NCBI GenBank assembly: GCA_013399115.1
Contig: VXAA01002998.1
Coordinates: 1-64,000 of the forward strand
Length of the DNA stretch: 64,000 nucleotides
Source of the DNA: Anseranas semipalmata
Lineage: Eukaryota > Chordata > Aves > Anseriformes > Anseranatidae
Direction of reading: 5' to 3'
Shown: positions 47,975 to 58,310 of the stretch, piece after piece
Layout: each line of letters begins with the position of its first letter
Numbering within the stretch: the stretch's first letter is position 1
Position numbers and translations under genes: made by a program
Notes under the pieces: generated by a model
Database searches by the model: none
What the model was told of the DNA's origin: nothing
What the model saw: the letters and a program-made list of their open reading frames with translations, nothing else

Positions 47975-49637
47975 GTAAGGTTACAAGCCTTGCTGAAGTC
48001 AATTCATTAGGAAGGGGTTGGAGTTTGTTTTCCATCTTATCATTGTTTCTCCTATGGCTCAGCAGATCCTGGACTTTTGGTGCAAGTTTGTCATCTTATT
48101 AAAGGCTTTACAAAGCATTTGTTTGTTTGCTATGGTGAAGTAGATGATGGCTAAGATGTAAGAAAAGACAAACGTTGCTTATATTTGAGGAATGTTCTGT
48201 CATGTAATGTCAGAGCATATTTACACCCCACTTATACTTTCTCTGCCACTTTTTGTCACTTGCTCTGAAAAACATGCAGCTCGCCTAGAGCAACAAATTA
48301 CCTCAGTAACTTTTGCATTTTCCAAAAGTGATCAAGATGAAATAAAAGATTCTGATTCTTACTGCTCATCCCAGTTTCCTTATTGACTAAATTCCAGTTG
48401 CCTACTGGAAAAAAAAAGGAGTCATTTCCCAAATTATTAATGGAAAGAACCTGTTTAAGTTTGTATCAGCAGCACCTTTCCAGATTAACTCTGTTTCAGC
48501 TATATAAAACACAACTGATTTTGCTTCTGTAGTGCACCTGAACAACCATGGGATTCAATGAAAAAAGGACTGTTAAGCTCTCTTGATACTACAGAGCAAG
48601 TGAGACTCTCAGGTGCTCTGAGCATTGTTGGCCTACCACGAGGTATTTTCTGGATATGAATATTTTAAAGAAAAAGTGTGTGAGACCTAGAGGCATGAAC
48701 AAGTTTCTAAACACTTACCAAATTCATTATGAAAGACAACAGATTGTTCTGCTAGAGAACAAAATTCACAGGAAACATTTTTTTTAACTTCCCAAACATC
48801 ATGTCCTATACTTAATGGAATAATAAAAGAAAAAGAAAGAAAAGAAATTCATCCTTGGTATTTCAAAGAAATGCCAGCCCTGGTCCATTGGAACTGATGA
48901 GAACCCTTGACATCAGTAAATGATGAATCAGACTGCAATTTCATAGATGCTACAAACTACCACTACAAAGTCTGTGCTTTGTTTGCTGTGGTCCTTAACA
49001 ATACAGGGGCTGTTAGCCTGAGATTTCAAAAACTGAATTGGAGAGCTAAGTAACCTTCTGCCTATAAAAAGATCCATCTAGAAAAAGGGAGAGGTGACCC
49101 CACAGTCTTACCCAAATTGCTAAGAGTGCATTATCATAGAATTAAAATCTAGAGGACATAGGAATTTATTTCCAATTCATTTCCCACAGTGCTCTGAGCT
49201 ATGACTCATGTAAAGAACATACAAGCGCTAATGAATGTGTATGTACCCATACATTTTCAATATGGCAATGCCAAAACTCTGCTGACGGATATATTTTTTT
49301 GAAAAAAGGGGTAAGGGAGATTTGTCAGAGGCCAAGGGGAGAAAGATTTTTGTAATCCCTTTCTTCCATTTTTCTTCTCTTGTTTAGGAATAAATATTAA
49401 ATGTTAACCGAACACACTTTAAACCTTCAGGTTCATTTTTTGCTGAGACGCCACCTTCTCTTTAGCATGGCTTTCAGTGTCAGTTGATGCTGACAAAAAA
49501 CGTTAGTATTTCCTTCTTTAAGTATGCGCTCAGGTGAGGTGACATTAAAACCCTTGTGTCGACTGGTGACACCTTCTGCAACAAGAGTCTATATTCCTGC
49601 CCAGCGCCAGGCTTGGCATGCTGGAGGGAAGAGTTGG
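47975..49637. other. Single-copy DNA, no gene seen
   Basis: AT-rich sequence without recognisable repeats up to the LTR at 49643. Confidence 0.55.
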
Positions 49638-49642
49638 GCTGT
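49638..49642 (+). repeat. Left target-site duplication (GCTGT) of solo LTR
   Basis: Exact match to 50090-50094. Confidence 0.88.
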
Positions 49643-50089
49643 TGTAGTGGTTTTACCCTGCCGGGCAGCTGAACTCCACCACAGCCGCTCTCTCACTCCC
49701 CCTCCTCAAAGAAGAGGAGGAGAAGAAAGTATGATGTAAAGAAAACAGGGTCTCTCGCAGGTTGAGATAAGGGTAATTTAATTAAAGGAAAAAAAAGGAA
49801 AGAACAAGCGAAGGCCGTGCGGAAGCACAGAGGGGAAAGGGAAAAAAATTATTCTCTACTTCCCCATCAACGAGCNNNNNNNNNNNNNNNNNNNNNNNNN
49901 NNNNNNNNNNNNNNNNNNNNNNNNNNNNNNGGGGGGGTCTGGAGAGAGTCCTGGTGCTGTGCCAGCACTGCTCGGCAGTAGCCAAAACACTGGTGTGATA
50001 CCAGTGCTGTTCTAGCTACAAGTGCAGAGTACAAAGCTATATGGGCTGCTGCAGGGAAGGTTAACTCTATCCCAGCCAGACCCAGTACA
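49643..50089 (-). mobile_element. Solo LTR (-), same family as 1657-2082 and 45177-45813, with an internal assembly gap
   Basis: The plus strand starts TGTAGTGGTTTTACCCTGCC and ends CCAGACCCAGTACA. Perfect 5-bp GCTGT duplications flank it. The sequence on both sides of the gap is closely similar to the 45.2-kb copy. The N run (49876-49930) covers the part that in that copy holds the U3/R region with AATAAA and the CRE-like motif. No proviral genes adjoin, so it is a solo LTR. Confidence 0.92.
49876..49930. other. Assembly gap (55 N) inside the LTR
   Basis: The matching segment between the same flanks in the 45.2-kb LTR is about 229 bp (45432-45660), so the gap is probably undersized by roughly 170 bp. 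Confidence 0.75.
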
Positions 50090-50094
50090 GCTGT
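50090..50094 (+). repeat. Right target-site duplication (GCTGT) of solo LTR
   Basis: Exact match to 49638-49642, directly after the terminal CA. Confidence 0.88.
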
Positions 50095-53000
50095 GAAGCA
50101 GGAGGACTACTGCACAGAAGGAAAGGAAGTTGTGATCTGACCTTTCTGACACAGTGCTCTCAAAAGCTACCTTCGCACGTTAGAAGGAGCTAATCTACTG
50201 GTGGGTGTTAGCCAGGATCATTAGGGTTACATGTTTGATCCCAAGATTTAGAACCTATGCTAGTTGCAACAGCTAGAAAATTTATTCCATGCCAGTTCAT
50301 TTACCCTTAATCATGACAGACTAGTGCTTCCCTCACCTTTTATGCTGAAACTGTATAACACACTCAATTTCTGCATCCCCTGGGTACTTTTCCTGTCTCT
50401 GATAAAACATAATAAACAGTCTCTTACCTAACCTTGAACGGATGAGTCCTTTAAAGCTTACAGTATATCATTCTTCCTGGGGCTGAAAAAGTGGAAGGTG
50501 CTCACCTCCTTAGATAAGCAATCTAAAACCAAACTAAATCTGCAAGTCCTTCTTCCACCACTTAAACTTGATTCACTTCAATTATTGGCAATGCTGTTAC
50601 ACGATACACACTATCGTAGTAAATAACCTGAAATGGAAGAAGAATCAATCTTAAACATTGTTAACACTTAATATGCCCTGTATATATCTTATTTAATGGA
50701 AAATCAGATTTAACATGGCACTGTTAGAAACTTTTTCCCCTCAAGCAGTCCTAGCCTAGTTTTTGAAATGCATGATACAGTTTAAAACAGAAGACTTTTT
50801 TTGACAAGAGATGAGAAAAAGATTGTCTCTACATTGAGACAATCCCAGAAGGTTGTTTATAGGAAAACAAAAACAAGAAAAAAATACAAACTGCATCTGA
50901 GTGTCCTTACAGCCCCCAAAGCTGTCAATTATCTATTTGTCCCAAACCCAGAACAGGATCTGTGTCCAGGTAGGAAGGATCAAAGCTCTTTAAAAACTGC
51001 ACATAGCATTTCAAAAAACAAAAACAAAAACAAAAACAACAAAAAAAAACAAGAATGGAAAATGTGAATTGTAGAACACTAACAATCCCTGAATAATAGA
51101 GTCAGAAAAGTCTATCCATGGTCTTCTTCCAAATAACCCTACTTTCATAACTTACTTGATTTGGGACAATGAAGAACAGCAATTCTACATGTACCCTAAC
51201 TAGACCTCACACTGTATTCTAAATAGGAAGCAGGTATCAGAAACCCCAAGTTACGCACAGCAAAAGGAAGATGTCATAATTTATCTAAGGTCTGGCACAG
51301 ACATGAGCATCACCTTCTCTGCAGCAAGTCCTTTGAGCACAAGTGTCCCTATACACCTTTTTCAGACACACTAGAAGAAGCAAGATGAAGAGACGGCAAG
51401 CAACTGTGCCCTCTCCACATGTTCTGGAGAGCAGGACTGGACCCCTCCCAGGGGCAGGGCAGCCCTGGGATTTATTGTCATGTCCTAAAAGCTTTGCCCC
51501 TTCATGTTTTCTTTATACGGGGCATTTCTGCTCTAGATATAACAGGATTGGTCACTTCCTACCTCTCATTAGATAGCTCATTTGCCAGTAACCTACAGTC
51601 TCCCTGGTCAAGTTATATGCTAAAAATGAAAGTTTATGCTGCCAGACAGTTTGGATCTTCATAAAAAACAAATAGGCAAACAGACAAATTGTATCTCCAT
51701 ACTTCCCAAAACTTCATAAAACATTTGTTTCCCCGGCTTTTTCACCAGTTGGTTGGCAATAAGCAGATCTGTGTGTGACTACTTATTTCTAGTACAATGG
51801 GAGGATAGCTATTCTTGGTAATCATCATATTACAGTGTAACTGAGCTCTAAAAAAACACCTGCTTCTCTTGTGAGACAGAACTGAATAATGCCCAGCTGT
51901 GGTTAGTCCATTCTTGTTGGGGATAGCTGCTGTTGAGGCTGCTGTCCAGCCTGGGCTTGCTACTGCTCTCCAGCACCTCTGTCACCTCTAGCAACCTTTT
52001 CCAGGAAGGAACATGAAGACGGGGAAAATCTGCCTGGAGACATTTCCAGCAGAATTGAAGGAGCTTCTTGGAGGGAGGTGGAACAAAGTGACTCTGCTGG
52101 GAGTAACTGTCTTGAGAAAAAAAATTATGTGAATGGGAAAGTCTAATAGATCTGAGAAAAGAAAATGAACACCTCAGTTTGGGAATGCTTACCTTCAGGA
52201 ACAGCTGGAGCAAGTTCAAGTAAAGAGGGAGGGAGGGCTAGATCCAATCTTCACGCTTTCGAAGTTCATTTCTCTCATAGTTCATCAATAGTTTGGTCCA
52301 CCAAGACACCAGAACGTGTTTCCTTCTTAAAGTGTCCCAGAAACACTAAAGCAAAGCAGCATTACATACTGCAATAACTAGTATATCTATTTCTCACTCA
52401 CACAATTCACAGTTAGGGATTTGACACAGCATACTTTAAAAATATATTTGTCATCAGTGTTCTATTAAGCCCTCATCTGCAGCAAGCTAATGAGAATTTT
52501 TGAAAATTATGCCAGTTACCACTTACACAGAGAACTATAGACAGCAAGAATTATACCCTAAGGTGTATTCACATATACATCACATGTTGTATGGGTTAGA
52601 CAGCACAACAGGAAGAATTTACGGAGACATCATGGTACCAGATTATTTCATTTTCTAAGATAGAATCATTTAGAGGGTTAGCCTTTTCCCACAGATGTAA
52701 AAAGAAAACCTTTCACTAATTTTTATAAAAAACAGGATTGGTCCCTGAAACATTATAATATTCAGGAAAAGAAAATCACTTTGTTTATGGTTATAAACAA
52801 AATACCATGGATCTCAGCAGCCACAAAAGATCCAAAATAGAACTGAAGATAGGGAGATTTGTGCCAGCAGAAGTAAAGAAGGGGAGAAGCAGAGCAGGCA
52901 AACCACAGATACAGTACCACAAAGCTGACAGCAAGATATGCATATAATGAGGCTGGGGAAAATGGTCTTTTGTCTGCCAAGTGCATGGATAAAGCAGGAA

Positions 53001-54051
53001 GAAAACCTCTTAAGCAAACTGCTATTTATTCTCCCACGCTCCACAGAGGGCTTGCTGCTCTACAGCCATTTCTCGCACTAAGACAAGGTGGCAAGTCTAA
53101 GCCAAAATGTTAGGAAAAGCCAGAGGCTGGTGGAATAGAGGCCAAAAATGCTGCATGGGGATGTGTGCCCTATGAGCAGCCATCCCTTTGAAGCCAGCAC
53201 AAAGCTTTGCAGGAAGGCTGCTCTAAGGGCTGCTGCAGATATGCCAATTGGTACACCACCTGTTGCTCTCTTGCGAGACCACACATCCTCCTCTGCACGC
53301 TGCCACCAGCAGACAGAGGGACAACAGTAGCCTCTTCTCAGAGAGGGGACCTACCAAGCGCAGATACACAGTTTATGCCACCAGACAATGTTTAATCCTG
53401 CTTTTACTTTTAAATGAAAATGTTGCAGAACTACCTTGTGAGTAGGTTGAGAAGGTAGGAAAGCAAGCAGAATACACAGAATTATTCACGTTTACCTAAA
53501 ATTCTTGTGTATTGTTTTATTCTGAGAACCCAGTGCAGGAATCTACCCACCAGGTTAAATTTGGTATTTGAATCAATTTGCTGGCAGCAGAAGAGCCCCT
53601 CTCCCTCTTGATAGAAAATAACTGTCTGAGGTGGTTCTGGCTGTACTTATCATAGACGTAGGTTGTACTTGTTCTGTGTGGCAAGCTCAGTTATCAACAT
53701 TTCAGGCACATCTCCGTGGAGAATCGAGTACTAACTTGGTCCTAAAAGTAATTAAAATCTACTATTTAATTTTATTATTCCATTATTGAATTATATTCTC
53801 TTTTAATTATGCACCTAACCAGTCACTAGGTCTGGCACCTGCTCCGTTCTGTTAACAAAAAATAATATAAAATTAAAACATCTTCTGGTCACAGAGATCC
53901 TCCACTGGTCTTTCATTGGGAAGCTTTGTCTAGTAGCTTCCACACCTTTGCTCAAAAACAACATTTCCATTTCACTTGTTCCTCTTGATCTAGACTGACC
54001 AAATTGCTTTTAATCTCTTTGTGGGATGTGATTATGTGAAATGGTTTATGA
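50095..54051. other. Single-copy DNA, no gene seen
   Basis: Contains an (AAAAAC)n tract at 51013-51049. The 123-codon minus frame at 51848-52219 ends at its 5' side near a donor-like AAG|GTAAGC but matches nothing known. Confidence 0.5.
51013..51049. repeat. (AAAAAC)n microsatellite
   Basis: Four CAAAAA units followed by CAACA9. Confidence 0.9.
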
Positions 54052-54061
54052 CCATATAAGG
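54052..54061. promoter_or_regulatory. Consensus CArG box (SRF-type site)
   Basis: CCATATAAGG fits CC(A/T)6GG exactly. It lies about 75 bp upstream of a TATA box and about 30 bp upstream of an E-box, an arrangement seen in muscle-gene promoters. Such a decamer is expected a few times by chance in 64 kb of AT-rich DNA, so only the cluster is noteworthy. Confidence 0.35.
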
Positions 54062-54091
54062 ATGAAAGAGAAGTTGGTCTTCCCTGGTTTA

Positions 54092-54097
54092 CAGCTG
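54092..54097. promoter_or_regulatory. E-box (CAGCTG)
   Basis: CAGCTG, the palindromic form favoured by myogenic bHLH dimers, between the CArG box and the TATA box. Very common by chance. Confidence 0.25.
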
Positions 54098-54134
54098 AGG
54101 GGAGGGCAGCAAGAAATCTTTACGTCTCCCGCAG

Positions 54135-54143
54135 TATATAAAA
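54135..54143 (+). promoter_or_regulatory. Candidate TATA box
   Basis: TATATAAAA embedded in GC-containing sequence (CTCCCGCAG before, GCATGGG after). With usual spacing, transcription would start near 54163-54168, about 55 nt before a splice donor at 54220/54221. Confidence 0.35.
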
Positions 54144-54164
54144 AGCATGGGAAGATTTGCAGCC

Positions 54165-54220
54165 TGCTCCTTGCTGCTTAGTGTTTTTCTGTTTCTCTGC
54201 TGCATTGGAAGGATGGATAG
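54165..54220 (+). other. Candidate 5' exon downstream of a TATA/CArG promoter
   Basis: A short segment of about 55 nt lies between the predicted start site and a strong donor, GATAG|GTAAGC. Small non-coding first exons of this size are common in TATA-driven muscle genes. A second reading is also visible. An ATG at 54147 opens 24 codons with a signal-peptide-like hydrophobic core (MGRFAACSLLLSVFLFLCC) that splice out in phase 2. However, that ATG is only 4 nt beyond the TATA box and would be absent from a TATA-directed transcript. I could not find a convincing second exon downstream in the window. The 52-codon phospholamban and 31-codon sarcolipin frames were looked for by eye and not seen. 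Confidence 0.28.
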
Positions 54221-54836
54221 GTAAGCAGCAAACCTTGAGGTAGCAGATGGGCTCTGGAACGAACTAAGATTTCTCTTGTCTGCTTGGTCTATTGCCTCTG
54301 GAGGATCACGGGCCAGCCTGGCATCTGCTGATGTCTCTTGAGAGGAATATTACTAAGGAAATAGCACAGATCTTCAACAAGTTTATTACTCATTTCATCT
54401 ACTTCTACTATTCATCTGGATATTATAATAATAATACTTGTGTGTTATCTTATTCCTAGAGATAACATTTTCTTTCTTCACCCTAGCTGCAATGCTACTT
54501 CCATAGTATTATTAATATTTAGATCATCTCAGCAAACACTGTTATGCAATTTTGTTGTTAAAAATGACATCAGACCATGCAGGCATTTATATAACAATAG
54601 GATACTTAGAAATTCCAGTCTTACAGACTCACTATACAGGCTCATAATGCCGCTTCACCATCTAACTCATAAACGCAGCTTCCAACATCCATCAATCTCA
54701 TGGATCTTAATGCGGTTCAGATTATTTCACTGTGAAAACAGTGGGCACAAAGAGCCTACAAAGAAAGTGTATTTGTTCAGTTATAAAGAAAAGTTCCACG
54801 TATTTCATTAGCTACGTTCCTTATTTATTTTCCTTT

Positions 54837-54837
<1 letters not shown>

Positions 54838-54871
<34 letters not shown>
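54838..54871. repeat. (TTG)n trinucleotide microsatellite
   Basis: About eleven uninterrupted TTG units followed by a T-run. Confidence 0.97.
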
Positions 54872-54872
<1 letters not shown>

Positions 54873-55881
54873 TTTGCCAGTTTCAATGAGTCTAGAAATC
54901 AGTACATAAGTACATTATGAAGTGGCACGCTTTTGCTGCATTTCACTCCCGAGGCATGACCTCATTTCTCAGAGAATGTCTTAGTGTCTTCCATCCAGAT
55001 GGCATTTGTTTGTCTGACATGGGGGGTGGACGTATCTCACACAGATGCCCAGGACTTTCAAGATGGAGTGGGTGGGAGAGTCAAACCAAGCACTTGCTGC
55101 TTTTTGGCAGGAAGGTGCAGTTGAAATGAATGGCCAACATCTGAGTTTCCTTACCTCTATAAAAGTACTCAATTAGAAATATAGATATTTTCAAAATGAA
55201 TAGAAAAAGGAGAATGCAATGGAGAATTTGAAAAAAAAAAAAAAGTATATAAGTAAGGGCTTACAGAAAATGCTGGGGGATCCTCACTGAGAGTAAAATA
55301 GATAACTTCATTGACATAGTTCAGGTCCCAGTGTCCTTCTGTTATGAAAGATGAGTACAGCTCTTTCTGCTTTTAGCATATCACTATGAATGTTTACATA
55401 GAAATTAATGGAAGAACACATGCAGTGACAACAATTCTAACTTTTAAATAAATTTCAGTTTGAGATTTTTGTCAAGGCAGCAGTAGAAGTTGTGATCAGC
55501 AACACATTTTGGATTTTACCCTATTTCAAGAAGTCATTTCTGATCGTACTCAGGATTTGCATATAGGCCTACCACTAAATTCAATCTATAGCAAAAGAAA
55601 CAATTTGGCTAATTTGACTATAAACATGTTACGTACCAGTAGAAATGAGCCTATATTAAATTATGTAGTACTCTTCATGCACAACATCAGTTTTCCTTAC
55701 CTCTGTCCTCAGTGGATATAGTGTCTCATCATTTTTAAAAGAACAAAAGCTTTTAAAAAACAGCAATACTCAAAAGTTTACAGATGTCTTTATTATTTGA
55801 GAGTTATTTGAATTTTTATGTATTATTTCTCTTCTGGAAAACATGCAAAAAGTGTAAAAGATAGTTAAATAATTTATAGAA

Positions 55882-55915
55882 TTATAAAATTATAATTAAA
55901 ATTATAGTTTTATAA
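55882..55915. repeat. AT-only inverted repeat (16-bp arms, one mismatch)
   Basis: TTATAAAATTATAATT (55882-55897) pairs with AATTATAGTTTTATAA (55900-55915) around AA, 15 of 16 positions matching. It could extrude as a cruciform. Confidence 0.88.
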
Positions 55916-57051
55916 AAGGTATAAACTTGTAGGAGTGTAGAATCAGGCTCAGTGTATGAACTTATATCAACATCAGATTACATTTATTAAAGAACAATGA
56001 TTATCAAACCCAGGAGAAGAAACCACCTACGTAAAGAGAATGCTGTGTTAATTCATCAACCTAGTACAGTTCACATGCATTTTTTAAGAATAATGAAAAA
56101 AAAAAGATAGATTACATCATGCTTTTAATTTGTGCTAAAATTTGGTTTAGCAGCCATTACAGCCATAAGTGATAATAGAACAGCCTAATAATGCTAATGA
56201 AATATAAAAATTAAAACAATTTTAGCAGTTGAGCTCTGGTTTGACATTTGGACAAATACATTGATACGATACAACAGCAAAAAGCCTGACACTGCAGAAA
56301 ACTAATAAATTAATGTATATCATTCTTTTCTGTCATTTTCTATGTCAGTTATCTAAAATGTACTGAAAATCACTGAATACCTAAGAAAATAGTTTGGATT
56401 GGATATTTGAAATATCTCTTATTTCTCTTGGCCTGTACATGTTCAATAACTTTGTTTAGTGGGAAACTGAACTTGCAAGACAATTTAGAAACCTGTTACA
56501 TAATGGTCACAGAACTGGAATCTGAGGCAACTCTCATTTTGTCTTCAGTGCTGGGAAAAAGTATTTCACAGGCAGAAACTTCACCAAAATCCACAGGATT
56601 GGAGAAAATGAAAGTATGACTTGGGAGAAATTAAACTGATCGCATATTTGCTTTCAATTCATGAAATAGTTTGATTGAAAAAAAAAAAAAGTGAAGGGAA
56701 TTTTAGAAAAGTTTAAAGGAATTTTCATCTTTAAGAAACCAAAATGTTTCACAGTTATATTTGAAAGGAACATTTCAATATAATATTCCAAAATAGGCTC
56801 AGTTTCAAATCTGCCTGCATTTTAAAACTACTACTGGAGTTAAATAGAGAGAAAAAAAGATTCTGTGTATTTGAAGATATGCAAATATCAATCCACAACA
56901 AAAAGATTGTTTCCTAGTTCACCCAGACTGTTTGAAATTGCTTTGGTTTGACAGCTGAGCTATAATATCCACATTCTTGGAGCTTTAGGATATTTTTTGG
57001 TGGTATTTTGAAGAATGTTATTTTTTTGTCTTTTGCATTTACTCCATTGCT

Positions 57052-57086
57052 AAAAAAAAATAAAAAATAAAAAATAAAAAATAAAA
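57052..57086. repeat. (TAAAAAA)n microsatellite
   Basis: Four to five TAAAAAA units. Confidence 0.93.
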
Positions 57087-58282
57087 GCCTGCTAAATGAT
57101 GAAACAACTTTATTTCACGTTCAATAATGCACTGCATAAATGCAAAAGTATGGACAAAAGTAACATTGAAAATGGGTATTGCTGGTGCGTTGTACATAAA
57201 CATTAAAAAAAAAAGAAGAAAATTTTGATCATAAATTCTAATTTAAAATTATTTTTAAGTGTACTCTTTTAAAGTATCCTACTTTAGATACATTTATTGC
57301 TTTTCTTTTTATCTTGATCCACTAAAAGCATAGCCTAGGCTAACATATCCACACACAAACCTCTCTCCCGTGGGAAACCTTTTATAGTTTCTTCAGTCTT
57401 TTTTCCTCCTACAAAGAGTTCACATTGTATGAAAATTTATTGAGGCAGTCCTGATTTTGCTGGGGAATGAACAAAGTTTGTGTTTTATTAAGTTAAAGTC
57501 AAGGATTTAAATGTTCAGCTGAAGAATAATATGTTTGTGTACATGTAGAAGTTATCTTTGACTCTGACATCTATTTTTCTATATTTAAAAGGTGGGTATA
57601 GATCCTGACTTTTCCCATAACAAGATATTTCACTAGGAAGTAGCTCTGGACCATCAACACTGGGTCCCTCTGCTTGAGCCCTTCTTCTCCTTTTAGTAAC
57701 CTCAGGCTGATTGACTGTCAGCTATCAGGCATACATTTGAATGGACTATGACAGACACCTTCCAAATATTTGTCCCAAGCTATAGAAAAATATCTGTTCA
57801 TTTTATCAAAAGAGAGGGAGATATATGATCACTCATTTAGCTGCTGAACTTTGCTTCCTCTGCTCCCTAAAATGTCAACTCACAGAGTATACACCCCCTC
57901 CACCATCCAAAAGAAATGGCTATAATTGAACAACCAACTTTTCTGCAAACTGGCTTAAAGAATTATATGCTTTTTGTTTGTAAGCATCTGTCATTTTCCT
58001 TTATTATATTTTCCTTTTTTTTTTTTTTTACTTATTTAGAATCTGCATTAAAAATACCTGTTTCACACAACGCTTTAGAGCTCTTACACACAAAGCATCT
58101 AAGCCCATGTGTCTTTGTCAACACACAAAAATTCCCCAGGGTACATGAGCTAACAACTCACATTGAAATTATTCCCCAAATCAAGGCATGAACCTATAAC
58201 ACTTTTCCGTATTCAGTAGCTCGGAAAAGGAACCCTGGCATCATGCTCTGCTCTGAAAGCTAAGAAGTATAGAAAAAAAATA

Positions 58283-58310
58283 ACAAACAAACAAACAAAC
58301 AAAAAAAACA
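58283..58310. repeat. (CAAA)n microsatellite
   Basis: Five CAAA/CAAAC-type units followed by an A-run. Confidence 0.92.

Noticed and set aside
49782..49985. 67-codon minus-strand frame
   Set aside because: It crosses the 55-N gap inside a solo LTR.
56407..56619. Open frame with a signal-peptide-like N-terminus
   Set aside because: It begins with TTG, not ATG, has no promoter or splice context, and the rest of the peptide is unremarkable.
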